Positions 34,538 to 43,655 are shown, numbered from the stretch's first letter. The stretch: DNA of 64,000 nucleotides from an uncultured Acidobacteriota bacterium (GCA_937859595.1 CALMAH010000014.1:124001-188000); one strand, 5' to 3'. Made by a program: numbers and translations. Notes: generated from the letters alone by a model not told the origin.

Positions 34538-35530
34538 CTACAATCTTCCAAATCCGCACCAGCTATTCCGATTATGCCAGATGATCTCTACGTTCTCGGC
34601 ATTTATTTCCTGCCACCATTCTTCGAATTCCTCCCTGGAGATATAGAACGCCGTCGGTGCGACCAGGTGGTCAAAGACGATGTTGTGCTGTTCGCGCCAG
34701 CCGAATGTGCCGAGGTGATTGAGGTAATCGTTGTAGAAGAGCTTTGACGCGACCGGTTTTGCGATGATGTTCGCCGGCCGATAAATGAGTTTTGTGGTCA
34801 GAAACAGCGAGAGAGTCGGCAGCTTAGAAAGCTGATAGAGCATCGGCTGCGACATCTTTGAGGTGAAGCTTTCGCGGATGGGATTAATATATTTGATGAT
34901 CCATTTGTTATTTTCAGCACCGTAAACCCACGCGGAAATGTGGCCGCCTTTCTGCACCTTTGAGGCGAGCGAAAGGAATGCCTTTTTCGGGTCGGGCGTG
35001 TGGTGAAGCACGCCGACGCTGTAGGCGTAGTCAAACGCCTTCTTGAGCGGTAGTTTGAAAATATCACACTGGACGATGTGGGCATTCGGCAGGTCGCGGG
35101 TCAATGCAAATGCCGACTCCACACCGTCGCCAAGGTCGATCCCGACCACCTCTTTTGCTCCCCATTCGGCGGCCAATTTTGTATGACGACCCTTGCCGCA
35201 GCCGCCCTCGAGCACCGTTTTGCCTTCGAAAAAGTCTGGCTTTACGGGCTGGAGCCACCCCAGAAACTGCTCATTATACTTTGGGTCTTCCTGAGTGAAA
35301 TGTGTCCACTGCCAGCCGAAATTCCCAGCCGTCTCGGCCTTGTCCGCCTCGATCCTCCCAAGATCGGCAAAGCGGGGAACACCGCGGACGACCCGGTATT
35401 CGCGGTCGCACTTTTTGCAGGTCAAAACGCCTTCGATAATCTCTTTGTCTTCATACTTGCTTCCGTATGCCAGCAGAATGTCTCCGCCGCACTTTGGACA
35501 AGCAAGAAGGTCTAACAGTTTTTCTTTCAT
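34538..35530 (-). CDS. methyltransferase with N-terminal Trm112-like zinc ribbon
   Basis: About 330 residues. An N-terminal Trm112-type zinc ribbon (LLACPKCGGDIL ... LTCKKCDREYRVVRGVPRF, four cysteines) is fused to a class I methyltransferase. Motif I is VLEGGCGKGRHTKLA, the acidic loop VVGIDLGDG, and the post-motif YSVGVLHHTPDPKKAF. A C-terminal extension of about 100 residues includes WGAWVYG-like and W/F-rich segments. The architecture is common among glycan- and lipid-modifying methyltransferases. ATG 35530 is preferred over 35539. Confidence 0.86.
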   Translation of the reverse strand: MKEKLLDLLACPKCGGDILLAYGSKYEDKEIIEGVLTCKKCDREYRVVRGVPRFADLGRIEADKAETAGNFGWQWTHFTQEDPKYNEQFLGWLQPVKPDFFEGKTVLEGGCGKGRHTKLAAEWGAKEVVGIDLGDGVESAFALTRDLPNAHIVQCDIFKLPLKKAFDYAYSVGVLHHTPDPKKAFLSLASKVQKGGHISAWVYGAENNKWIIKYINPIRESFTSKMSQPMLYQLSKLPTLSLFLTTKLIYRPANIIAKPVASKLFYNDYLNHLGTFGWREQHNIVFDHLVAPTAFYISREEFEEWWQEINAENVEIIWHNRNSWCGFGRL

Positions 35531-35616
35531 TAAAAGCAAAAACGTACCAAACCCAGTTTGATACGAATGGAAATGATATCAATTTCGCCGCGTGTCGACC
35601 ATTCGAAACCACCGAT

Positions 35617-36078
35617 CTAAGTGTACAGCTTTTCAAAAAGGCAACCCTGAAGTTGGCGAAGATGTCTCCCCCAATGCCATGAATATGGCTCCTTGAAGTG
35701 CCACAGAGCATTGTCAACGCTCGTGTTCTCCCAGCACCAAAGAACCTCCTCCATGTGACCTGCGATATCGCAAATATCATCTATGGCATCTCCGACCGCA
35801 GGTTCGCATTCACCGATCTTCTCGTTGATATCAAGAACAACATTATACAAGCCAAGATTCGGGAAATTGGGACCAACCAGATCTCTAAGAGTGGAATAGT
35901 CTCTTGTTACTGCTTCAGGGTATTCGATCTCGTCGAAAGTATAGTCAGCGAAATGGAAGACTAGAGCAAGCCGGTCGAGCGCGAAATAGAGCTTTTCTTC
36001 TCGTTCCTCAACCGGATGATCACCAAGGATCACATCCATGAAAAACTGGATCGCTTGGTGTATCTCCTCCCGAGTCAT
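35617..36078 (-). CDS. DUF5063-like protein
   Basis: A 153-residue all-helical protein. It starts MTREEIHQAIQFFMDVILGD and ends in a W/H-rich segment (VLWCWENTSVDNALWHFKEPYSWHWGRHLRQLQGCLFE) that matches my memory of DUF5063. Function unknown. Its start overlaps the upstream gene's stop by 4 bp (ATGA), so the pair is translated together. Confidence 0.7.
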   Translation of the reverse strand: MTREEIHQAIQFFMDVILGDHPVEEREEKLYFALDRLALVFHFADYTFDEIEYPEAVTRDYSTLRDLVGPNFPNLGLYNVVLDINEKIGECEPAVGDAIDDICDIAGHMEEVLWCWENTSVDNALWHFKEPYSWHWGRHLRQLQGCLFEKLYT

Positions 36079-36551
36079 GTCGTCTTCGCCTTAAATTCCT
36101 CGTACTCCTCAAATGGAAACGGCTGGCGCCAGTTGGATTCGAATTCGTCCGTGTCGCGGTCTTCGTAGAGCTGATGGAAGGTCTCGGCGAAGGCGGCAAT
36201 GACGTCGCGCAGCGGGCCTGTAAAGGAATAAACAAGCTCGCGTTCGGCGGCATCGCGCTCCTCGGTCGGGTATTGATAGATGTTGATAGTCAATTCGGTG
36301 CCGTTGCGGATGAAATGAAAATCGAATTCCTCGGGGTCGCGGTTCCATTTAAGTGTATATTCGTCCGATCCACCCTCCCTACCGGTCTGGTCTCCGCCGC
36401 CGTCGGCGAGTGCGGTGAGGATGCTCATCAGATCAGGCAGAGCGGTCTCGTGGGGCGAATACGCGGTAGTCGTGTGAAATTCGTTCACGCCATCAGAAAA
36501 TCCGATAGACATCCAACCGCATTGGGGCGAATTGAAACTCACTTCCAACAT
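36075..36551 (-). CDS. uncharacterised protein paired with DUF5063 gene
   Basis: A 158-residue acidic protein (MLEVSFNSPQCGWMSIGFSD, then a beta-rich middle YTLKWNRDPEEFDFHFIRNGTELTINIYQYP and a helical end). It has no signal peptide and no known motif. Linkage to the DUF5063 gene by a 4-bp overlap suggests a functional pair. Such pairs are frequent in polymorphic-toxin immunity loci, but no toxin is visible here. Confidence 0.65.
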   Translation of the reverse strand: MLEVSFNSPQCGWMSIGFSDGVNEFHTTTAYSPHETALPDLMSILTALADGGGDQTGREGGSDEYTLKWNRDPEEFDFHFIRNGTELTINIYQYPTEERDAAERELVYSFTGPLRDVIAAFAETFHQLYEDRDTDEFESNWRQPFPFEEYEEFKAKTT

Positions 36552-36555
36552 AGTA

Positions 36556-36664
36556 GTAAATTGTAAACAGTAAATTGTGAATAGTGAATTGTAAACACTG
36601 GGTGAATAGGGGTCTTAACGGGCCGACTTGCTTACTGATCACTGTTTACGATTTACTATTCACT
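36556..36664. repeat. AT-rich repeat cluster with inverted ends
   Basis: Units of the type AGTAAATTGTAAAC, AGTAAATTGTGAAT and AGTGAATTGTAAAC are repeated head to tail. The inverted form (GTTTACGATTTACTATTCACT) stands about 50 bp later, just before thyA. The two arms could form a long hairpin in the thyA leader. Confidence 0.7.
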
Positions 36665-36667
36665 AGA

Positions 36668-37513
36668 ATGAAGCAATATCACGATCTCTTACGGCACATT
36701 TTAGCTACCGGAACTCCGCACGAGGATCGCACCGGAGTCGGGACGATCTCGGCGTTTGGCTATCAGACGCGGTTCGATCTGCGTGAGGGATTTCCGATAG
36801 TAACTACAAAGCGGGTGCCGTTTCGCTGGGTGGCTGAGGAGCTTTTTTGGTTTCTGAGCGGTTCGACCGATGAGGCGGATCTGCGTGCGAGGGGAGTCGA
36901 TATTTGGGAGGAATGGGCAACCGCCGAGCAAACGGCACGGTTCGGCCGGAACGAGGGTGACCTCGGGCCGGTGTATGGCTATCTTTGGCGGTCGTTCGGC
37001 GGCGATTACCCGAAGATGAACGGAATAGATCAAATAGCCCGGTTGATAAGAGAAATTGAGACAAACCCCAACTCGCGCCGGCTGATCGTAACGGGTTGGA
37101 ATCCCGAAACCTGCGATAATGTCGCTCTGCCGCCCTGTCATACCTTGTTCCAATTCAAGATAGATGATGGTAAAACTCTGCATTGCCAGCTTTACCAACG
37201 TTCGGCCGATGCCTTCCTCGGCGTGCCGTTCAATATCTCAAGCTACGCTTTGATGACCCATCTTATCGCGCACGTCTGTGGATTGGAGGCAGGTCAATTT
37301 ATTCACACCTTCGGCGATTTGCACATCTATTCTAATCACCTTGAGCAAGTAGAAGAACTGCTTTCGCGCGCACCGTTCCCGCTTCCAAGCCTCGAAATAA
37401 AGAACGCCGAGCACCTTAAGGGACTCGACGGACTGCTGAACTTCACATTTGATAATTTGGAATTGGCGAATTACCAACACCACGGAAAGATCGCCGCGCC
37501 AGTAGCCGTTTGA
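36668..37513 (+). CDS. thyA: thymidylate synthase
   Basis: A 281-residue ThyA that methylates dUMP to dTMP with methylene-tetrahydrofolate. Visible are the opening [23 protein letters not shown], the catalytic cysteine in [36 protein letters not shown], and [19 protein letters not shown] 36668 is chosen because upstream codons are encoded by the AT-rich repeat. With nrdAB in the same window it represents DNA-precursor synthesis, though the loci are 31 kb apart. Confidence 0.96.
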   Translation: MKQYHDLLRHILATGTPHEDRTGVGTISAFGYQTRFDLREGFPIVTTKRVPFRWVAEELFWFLSGSTDEADLRARGVDIWEEWATAEQTARFGRNEGDLGPVYGYLWRSFGGDYPKMNGIDQIARLIREIETNPNSRRLIVTGWNPETCDNVALPPCHTLFQFKIDDGKTLHCQLYQRSADAFLGVPFNISSYALMTHLIAHVCGLEAGQFIHTFGDLHIYSNHLEQVEELLSRAPFPLPSLEIKNAEHLKGLDGLLNFTFDNLELANYQHHGKIAAPVAV

Positions 37514-37519
37514 GACGTT

Positions 37520-38749
37520 TTATTCCTTGACTATCGAATATTCGATACGACGGTTCTGAAACTTTCCAAATACCGTATCATTTGTTGTTTTCGGACGCTT
37601 TGCTCCGTAACCCCGTGCCTCGAGAACCTCCGGCCTGACACCAAAACCAACCAGAGCGTCTTTGACGGCTTTTGCGCGATTATCAGATAGGGGCTGGTTC
37701 GTTGCATCAGTGCCGTCGCTATCAGTATGCCCACCTATCTCAAGGACGACTGATGATGGCAGTTTCTGGATGTATGTGGCACCTTTTCTTAGTGCTTCTA
37801 GCCTTCGAGGCGGAACATCAAATCTATTGGTCTCGAAGTTTATGATCAGAATGTTCAGCGCGTCGACCAGTTCCTTGGCTGTAAACTCCGGTTTCAGGGC
37901 GGCGAGAGCAATGTTGTAACAACGTTCCGCCCTATCTTCTTCACCAGGCCCGATTTTTGAACAATCTTCGCCTTTAGTGACCTCAGCCGGACGGCACTGG
38001 GCGGTTACAACCTCCTTGGGGTTGTCCCTCGAAACCGTGGCCTGCCGAGGCTCGCAAGTGAAGCTCGGATGGTCGATCGTGATCGTTTTTCGACCTTCAC
38101 GCAAATTCTGCAGAACAACAGATCCGTCAGGTCGTGTCACAGGCCAATCTACTCCATCTACTCTGACGGTACTACCACGCGGAGCACTCTGAACGACGAT
38201 CTCAAAACCGGTCGGAGGAATAAACCACAGATATACGACCAGAAGCACCAGAACGGCAAACATGAACATCGTAGTCAATCCGGCTAGTACCCATACCCAT
38301 CCCGGTATTCCGCCTTGTTTGCTTTTTTCTTTTTCCTCTTGTGCAGCCTGTTCGGTAGGTGTGGGCGGCAAATTCTGATATTTCAGACGTTCTGCTTCTG
38401 GAAGTTGAAAGTACGGGGTCGTCTTCTCAAATCCGCCTTCGGGCAGATCTGCGGGCGTACCGAAATCGGTATCGGGCACACGGAGGTTCGCCTGTGTCGC
38501 CCCCCAGTCCGCCTCGGGCACCGATCCGGATCCCGGGATCATTGTCTTTCCGAAATCATGGCCCTCGGTGTCGATCGGTTTTATATTTGTGACCGTCTTG
38601 CCCCATTCATCGGGGTTCGGCTGCTTCTGGATATTATAGTTGGTCTTGTCCCAATCGTTCGAGCCGCTGTCGCCGGGCACATCAATATTCGGAACGGTCT
38701 TTGAAAAATCGTCCGGCGGCGGTCCTGGATTGTTCTCAGAATTGCTCAC
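37520..38749 (-). CDS. OmpA-family inner-membrane protein with [D/E][F/W]xKT repeats
   Basis: A 409-residue protein with one membrane helix (about 151-178). The N-terminal 110 residues, expected in the cytoplasm, carry seven short repeats ending in threonine: DDFSKT, NDWDKT, DEWGKT, HDFGKT, ADWGAT, DTDFGT and GGFEKT, at residues 13-110 and spaced 12-18 apart. After the helix comes a PEGA-like beta domain (FEIVVQSAPRGSTVRVDG), then an OmpA C-terminal peptidoglycan-binding domain (LEIGGHTDSDG ... LSDNRAKAV ... ARGYG). It may link the cell wall to a cytoplasmic partner. The threonines look like kinase or FHA-docking sites (inference). Confidence 0.85.
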   Translation of the reverse strand: MSNSENNPGPPPDDFSKTVPNIDVPGDSGSNDWDKTNYNIQKQPNPDEWGKTVTNIKPIDTEGHDFGKTMIPGSGSVPEADWGATQANLRVPDTDFGTPADLPEGGFEKTTPYFQLPEAERLKYQNLPPTPTEQAAQEEKEKSKQGGIPGWVWVLAGLTTMFMFAVLVLLVVYLWFIPPTGFEIVVQSAPRGSTVRVDGVDWPVTRPDGSVVLQNLREGRKTITIDHPSFTCEPRQATVSRDNPKEVVTAQCRPAEVTKGEDCSKIGPGEEDRAERCYNIALAALKPEFTAKELVDALNILIINFETNRFDVPPRRLEALRKGATYIQKLPSSVVLEIGGHTDSDGTDATNQPLSDNRAKAVKDALVGFGVRPEVLEARGYGAKRPKTTNDTVFGKFQNRRIEYSIVKE

Positions 38750-38858
38750 TAACTAACTCCTCGGAAGCGAAGGAGACGAACCAGCGTACACTGCAAATTA
38801 GTCTAACACAACTGTTAAACGTGCGTGTATTACACGTCGCTCGCTACGCATTAAGCGT

Positions 38859-39767
38859 TTATTTGATGTTAGGCGGCTGAAAAGCCTTGGTCCTGACCTT
38901 GATACCCTCATCGGCTACCAGGAATACCCGTTTCGGGTCATATGTAGAGGTGTTGAGCGGCAAATAAGAAAGCAGGTAGCGATTTCTTCGAAGCTCGTCA
39001 CAGATGATGCGGGCGGCTTCTTGAGCCTCGTCAAACGGAAATGCCTTGCCGCCGGTAGCTTCGGTCAACTGTGATATCACTGCCGCCGGTTTGGGCATAT
39101 TTCGTCGAAAGGCCCCGCCGGTCCGGTCCGGGAGCTGTAACCCGTAAACCGTGATATTGTGAAACTGCAGATCGGAAAGCAGTTTGTCAAAATTCGTCAC
39201 GCTTCCACGATCAAGCCCGTCGCCAATGATCACGATGGCCGTCTTCCGAGTTCCAGGCATCAGCGGAAGCAGGACCTCCCGCATCGCAGAGTCGATAGCG
39301 TCAAACAGGTGAGGATTCCCCTTTTTCCGAAAAGTGGTAAACGATTCTTGCATCCGGGCCGCATTGTCTGTCCATTCCTGAATTATTTCCGGTTTCTCGT
39401 CGTAGGCAATAACGAAGAGTTGATCGCCATCAAATATCTCGTAGGCAAACTCCATGGCTGCACCTTTAAGCCTTTCGATATCCGTTGGCAGCGTCTGAGA
39501 ATTGTCTACGATCAGGACGATTCGCGACGGCGAAGGATCGTGGGAAAAATTTCTTATTCTCTGCTCGATCCCATCCTCGTAAAGATTAAGATTCGAAACG
39601 CTGATCGGCAGCTCATTGCCGTCCGTCCGAATAGCGGTGACGTTTAACACGGCTCCCTCGAGGTCACCCGTTCGGATGGCATGACGCGATTGCGCCGCCG
39701 AAGGCGCCGCCACTACTAGTAGTAAGCAACAAACGACCAAGGAATGTATGTAGAAGTTCCCTTTCAC
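38859..39767 (-). CDS. secreted von Willebrand factor A (VWFA-type) protein
   Basis: A 302-residue protein with a signal peptide (MKGNFYIHSLVVCCLLLVVAAPSAAQ). The VWA domain starts RIVLIVDNSQT (metal-site motif, DxSxT variant) and continues with AIVIIGDGLDRGS. This arrangement, with a preceding beta domain (VTAIRTDGNELPISVSNLNLYEDG), matches the VWFA-related family abundant in Acidobacteria. It overlaps the FmdB-like gene by 4 bp. It probably works in protein binding outside the inner membrane. Confidence 0.88.
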   Translation of the reverse strand: MKGNFYIHSLVVCCLLLVVAAPSAAQSRHAIRTGDLEGAVLNVTAIRTDGNELPISVSNLNLYEDGIEQRIRNFSHDPSPSRIVLIVDNSQTLPTDIERLKGAAMEFAYEIFDGDQLFVIAYDEKPEIIQEWTDNAARMQESFTTFRKKGNPHLFDAIDSAMREVLLPLMPGTRKTAIVIIGDGLDRGSVTNFDKLLSDLQFHNITVYGLQLPDRTGGAFRRNMPKPAAVISQLTEATGGKAFPFDEAQEAARIICDELRRNRYLLSYLPLNTSTYDPKRVFLVADEGIKVRTKAFQPPNIK

Positions 39768-40087
39768 TTCTCTTTCTTCGAATCTGCGGGTGACGAGGAT
39801 ACCGGAGAATCATTTTTTGAGGACTTTGATGCAGTTTTTCCGGCGGAGGTTGATTCAGTATTCACACTTTTCTCCACACCGTCGTCGTCAGTGGCCTTTG
39901 GGGAACGGTTCTTGGAGTAGTCGGTAACATACCACCCCTCGCCCTTGAAATGGAATCCCGAAAGCGACCACTGCTTTTCGAGATCACCACCGCATTCTGC
40001 ACAGGTTGCTAGCGGCGGGTCGGTCACCGCTTGACGTCGTTCAAGACGAACCCCGCACTGTTTACAAAGATATTCGTAGATCGGCAT
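39764..40087 (-). CDS. FmdB-family zinc ribbon protein
   Basis: A 107-residue protein: MPIYEYLCKQCG ... CAECGG forms the FmdB/CxxC_CxxC zinc ribbon, and the GFHFKGEGWYVTDY segment is the usual second half. The tail is Ser/Lys/Asp-rich and probably unstructured. It is a putative regulatory protein of unknown action. It overlaps the VWA gene by ATGA. Confidence 0.9.
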   Translation of the reverse strand: MPIYEYLCKQCGVRLERRQAVTDPPLATCAECGGDLEKQWSLSGFHFKGEGWYVTDYSKNRSPKATDDDGVEKSVNTESTSAGKTASKSSKNDSPVSSSPADSKKEK

Positions 40088-40242
40088 TCTCTGGAATTAA
40101 TTTCTAATATTTGACGTGCGGATAATCCGGGCCGCTCTTCTTTCGAGCCTTGCCCAGATTGCATCCATCGATATTTTATACACGAAACCGCTATTGGCGA
40201 AACCATTAGGTCGAATCTGAATATGTTTTGCAGGATGAAATT

Positions 40243-40821
40243 ATGAATCTTGTTATTGTCAGTTTAATATTTGTTTTCGCCGTTCCGGTACTTAGCCAGA
40301 GGAACGGCCAAGACCTTAGAGCAATTCCAGACCTTGACCTATCGCGATATAGCGGCAGATGGTTCGAGGTCGCGAAATACCCGAATCGGTTCCAGCGGCG
40401 TTGCGTGTCTGACACGACGGCCACCTATACCACTAAGCCGAATGGCCGGTTCGAAGTGGTGAATCGGTGTCGAACCGGCGATGGATCAATTTTAACGGCC
40501 AAAGGGGAGGCAAAAACCGCAGACAAAACATCGAACTCGCGACTGAAGGTTAGGTTTGCCCCGGGCTTTTTGTCGTTTCTCCCATTTGTTTGGGCCGATT
40601 ATTGGGTGATCGGTCTGGGGGAGGATTATCAATATGCCGTGGTCGGCGAACCAAACCGGAAGTACTTCTGGATACTAAGCCGAACCCCTGATATAGACGA
40701 CGCAAAGCTCAACGAGATACTTGAGCAGGCCGAGAAGATGGGGTTCGATCCGTCGCGGGTCGAGCGGACACGGCACTCATCGGCGCTATCTTCGGACGGT
40801 GCCGGGCCCGCACAAAAATGA
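40243..40821 (+). CDS. bacterial lipocalin (Blc-like)
   Basis: A 192-residue secreted lipocalin. After a signal peptide (MNLVIVSLIFVFAVPVLSQ) it shows the first lipocalin signature LSRYSGRWFEVAKYPNRFQRRC, then VVNRCRTGDGSILTAKGEA, DYWVIGLGEDYQYAVVGEPNRKYFWILSRTP (second signature). Lipocalins carry lipids or other hydrophobic compounds. The start at 40243 has an AGGATG ribosome site. A 23-residue tail beyond the fold is Ser/Arg-rich. Confidence 0.92.
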   Translation: MNLVIVSLIFVFAVPVLSQRNGQDLRAIPDLDLSRYSGRWFEVAKYPNRFQRRCVSDTTATYTTKPNGRFEVVNRCRTGDGSILTAKGEAKTADKTSNSRLKVRFAPGFLSFLPFVWADYWVIGLGEDYQYAVVGEPNRKYFWILSRTPDIDDAKLNEILEQAEKMGFDPSRVERTRHSSALSSDGAGPAQK

Positions 40822-40828
40822 TCGAACA

Positions 40829-41833
40829 TCAGTAGTTGGAGGCGGTGTTCTCGACAACATCGCCATCATGGTCAGCAAGGAACCGCTCCGCGTCGATGGC
40901 GGCCATGCAACCGGTCCCTGCTGCGGTCACCGCCTGGCGGTAATAGGAATCCTGAGCATCTCCGCATGCGAACACTCCGGGAATGTTGGTCCTCATCGTT
41001 CGCCCCTCTGTCTTGATGTATCCGACCTCGTCCATATCCAGAACGCCTCTGAAAAGATCGGTGTTCGGGCGATGACCGATCGCGATGAACACACCTTCGG
41101 TCGGAAAGTCGTATGTCTCATTAGAAACATTGTTGTAGAGTGTGACGCCGGTGACCCCCGATTCTTTGGAACCTTTTATCTCTCGCACTTCTGTGTTCCA
41201 GATCACGTTGATCTTCTCATGTGACATCACTCTGTCCGCCATGATCTTCGATGCGCGAAACTCGTCGCGACGGTGAACGACATTTACCTCAGACGCAAAC
41301 TTTGTCAGGAACAGTGCCTCTTCCATGGCAGTGTCCCCACCGCCGACCACCGTTATCGGCTTGTTGCGGAAAAAGAATCCGTCACACGTGGCACAGGCCG
41401 ACACTCCATTGCCGCCATAGCCCTCCGGGATAGGGGCCTCGCCCGGAATGCCAAGCCATTTCGCCGACGCTCCTGTGGCAACTATCAGCGTATCAGCCAG
41501 GATCTTTGCGGTGATCTCCTCGGAATCCTGGCTTTCCTTCCCAAACAAAGTGAACGGCCGCTTGGAAAGATCGACGCTGTCTATCCAGACGTTAATTATC
41601 TCCGTCCCGAACCGCTCAGCCTGCGATCGGAAGCTTTCCATAAGCGCGGGGCCCATTATCCCATCGGCAAAACCCGGATAGTTCTCGACATCAGTAGTGA
41701 TGGTCAATTGGCCACCAGGCTGCGGGCCATCTATGACCAGCGGGTCTAGCTGTGCACGGGACGCATATATAGCGGCGGTCAATCCGGCGGGGCCGGAACC
41801 GAGAATGACTGTTTTTCTTTTTATTTCCTTCAT
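40829..41833 (-). CDS. trxB: thioredoxin reductase
   Basis: A 334-residue NADPH/FAD flavoprotein that reduces thioredoxin, and so can feed ribonucleotide reductase. FAD motif ILGSGPAGLTAAIYASRA, redox-active CATCDG (near 145), NADPH motif VVGGGDTAMEEALFLTKFA, and C-terminal GVFACGDAQDSYYRQAVTAAGTG are complete. The start has no clear ribosome site. A 16-bp palindrome lies 11 bp upstream. Confidence 0.96.
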   Translation of the reverse strand: MKEIKRKTVILGSGPAGLTAAIYASRAQLDPLVIDGPQPGGQLTITTDVENYPGFADGIMGPALMESFRSQAERFGTEIINVWIDSVDLSKRPFTLFGKESQDSEEITAKILADTLIVATGASAKWLGIPGEAPIPEGYGGNGVSACATCDGFFFRNKPITVVGGGDTAMEEALFLTKFASEVNVVHRRDEFRASKIMADRVMSHEKINVIWNTEVREIKGSKESGVTGVTLYNNVSNETYDFPTEGVFIAIGHRPNTDLFRGVLDMDEVGYIKTEGRTMRTNIPGVFACGDAQDSYYRQAVTAAGTGCMAAIDAERFLADHDGDVVENTASNY

Positions 41834-41843
41834 CTTGGTGCGA

Positions 41844-41859
41844 TCCGCAAATTTGCGGA
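41844..41859. promoter_or_regulatory. 16-bp perfect palindrome upstream of trxB
   Basis: TCCGCAAATTTGCGGA is perfectly palindromic and ends 11 bp before the trxB start codon. It sits where a repressor operator or an mRNA hairpin would affect trxB translation. No regulator can be assigned. Confidence 0.5.
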
Positions 41860-42080
41860 AATCGAACAGTAGTTTGAACTTAGCGACTGATTTATAGTAT
41901 AACTAGCTGTTGTCAACTTAGTCGAATTCGGACGATAACAGTCCCGTTTTTGGAAGGATCAAAGTTGTCGAAGTTTCACAAACCGAGACCCATCAGAGTG
42001 GATCAGCGAACCTTGGGCACCTGCTCCCCAGGTTAACGTTAAATTACAGGAAGGCCCTTGAAGAAACCGGTCTGCAGAGA

Positions 42081-42458
42081 ATGGTGACCACAACCCAACC
42101 CAAGTTCGAGGAAAAACGATTTGCCCTCAGGATGGCTCTTCGGCTGCCGATCGTCGTTTCAGGTCGTACGGAGGACGGCGCGGCGTGGAGCGAACCTACC
42201 GAGACCGACGACATTTCGACGCTCGGAGCCCTTTTTCAGCTCAATCAGGAGGTTGAGCAGGGCGATACGCTTTATCTTCGGTCCCATCGACCAGATGGTG
42301 TCCCGGTAGAGGTGAAGGCAAAAGTGGTTAGGTTAAACGCCGCAAGCTATGGAGCCACACGCGTCGGCGTTTCAATAATTGAAGCTCAGGAAAGCTGGCT
42401 GCGACTTTTCGTTGCGTGGATAGCCGACGATAATGTGGCCGAAGGCGTGGAAGAATAA
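42081..42458 (+). CDS. PilZ-domain protein
   Basis: A 125-residue single-domain protein. RFALRMALRLPIVVSG gives an arginine-rich start (PilZ RxxxR region), and TDDISTLGALFQLNQ gives the D/NxSxxG motif; both bind cyclic di-GMP in canonical members. It is followed by a beta-barrel pattern (VKAKVVRLNAASYGATRVGVSI). It is probably a small c-di-GMP effector. It stands alone between trxB and the enoyl-CoA hydratase. Confidence 0.82.
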   Translation: MVTTTQPKFEEKRFALRMALRLPIVVSGRTEDGAAWSEPTETDDISTLGALFQLNQEVEQGDTLYLRSHRPDGVPVEVKAKVVRLNAASYGATRVGVSIIEAQESWLRLFVAWIADDNVAEGVEE

Positions 42459-42529
42459 CCGTCGTAACCACGCGGGACTATCAAGTATAGGGAGATGACA
42501 GGCTCACTGCCTGTCATAAATCTTTAAAG

Positions 42530-43312
42530 ATGGGTGATTTCGAAACGATCTCATTGGAAATGCACGGCCGCGTTGCCATGGTGACCATAAATCGGCCCGA
42601 AAAGCTCAACGCGTTGAACTCTAAGGTGCACCGCGAGGGCGCCGCCGTCCTCGACGAGCTGAAAGACGATAACGAGGTGCGGGTCGTGGTGATCACGGGA
42701 GCCGGTGAAAAGGCATTCATCGCCGGAGCTGACATCAGCGAATTTGAAGGCAAAACACCGGTAACTCAGCGAGCGGTCTTCCAAGAGCGGACTTTGTTCA
42801 ATTCGATCGACAGTTTCCCAAAACCGGTGATCGCAATGGTCAACGGGTTTTGCCTGGGCGGCGGCAATGAACTTGCCCTTGCGTGTGACCTGAGAATCTG
42901 CAGTGAAAACGCTAAGTTCTCTCAGCCGGAGATCAATCTCGGGATAATGCCCGGAGGAGGAGGCACGCAGAGGCTAACGCGGCTGATAGGCGAGGGCCGC
43001 TCGATGGAAATGATGTTGACGGGTGACATGATCGACGCGGAAACGGCGCATAGCTTCGGCTTGGTCAATCATGTGTACCCCGCCGACCAGCTTTTGGAAA
43101 AGACCCTCGAGCTTGCCAGCAAGATCGCGGAAAAAGCCCCGATCGCACTCCAACTCTGCAAGGAGGCGGTGAAGTTTGCCTCTCGCTCAAATCTTGACGA
43201 AGGGTTGCGCCGAGAGGTGGACCTTTTCGCCATTTGTTTCTCGACCGAAGACAAACAGGAAGGCGTTTCGGCATTTCTCGAGAAACGAAAGCCGGAGTTC
43301 AAGGGCCGGTGA
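42530..43312 (+). CDS. enoyl-CoA hydratase / isomerase
   Basis: A 260-residue crotonase-fold enzyme. AFIAGADISEFEG holds the first oxyanion-hole segment, VNGFCLGGGNELALACDLRI the second with the catalytic-site glycines, and FSQPEINLGIMPGGGGTQRLTRLIG carries the catalytic Glu. It hydrates 2-enoyl-CoA in fatty-acid beta-oxidation. The following C-terminal helices are complete. No other beta-oxidation genes are near. Confidence 0.94.
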   Translation: MGDFETISLEMHGRVAMVTINRPEKLNALNSKVHREGAAVLDELKDDNEVRVVVITGAGEKAFIAGADISEFEGKTPVTQRAVFQERTLFNSIDSFPKPVIAMVNGFCLGGGNELALACDLRICSENAKFSQPEINLGIMPGGGGTQRLTRLIGEGRSMEMMLTGDMIDAETAHSFGLVNHVYPADQLLEKTLELASKIAEKAPIALQLCKEAVKFASRSNLDEGLRREVDLFAICFSTEDKQEGVSAFLEKRKPEFKGR

Positions 43313-43410
43313 TCACGGCCGGTTCGGTATTAGCGTCGGCTCGCCGAGTGGCTTGACGGAGGGAACGGATTTCGATAGATTCAAGATTCACCTGATCGGG
43401 TGAAGATCCT

Positions 43411-43487
<77 letters not shown>

Positions 43488-43496
43488 TTAGTTCTA

Positions 43497-43533
43497 AAGG
43501 CTGTTCGCTTGAACGGCCTTATTGCTTTCTTTC
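43497..43533 (+). terminator. hairpin after tRNA-Ala
   Basis: AAGGC-T-GTTC pairs with GAAC-G-GCCTT around a GCTT loop, followed by ATTGCTTTCTTTC. A likely intrinsic terminator for the tRNA transcript, though the T-run is interrupted. Confidence 0.65.
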
Positions 43534-43655
43534 GATAATCTCTCGCCGATATCGAAGTCCATCCAGCATCAAGGTCCCCATATCATATATCGCAGTATAG
43601 AACGCACGACCGGCTCCTGCTATAATCTCTGAAAATTCAGGATCTCGTCAAAATT

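Noticed and set aside
41880-41935. Minus-strand trxB promoter (TTGACA with TATAAA)
   Set aside because: The hexamers are only 14 bp apart, too close for a standard sigma-70 promoter.
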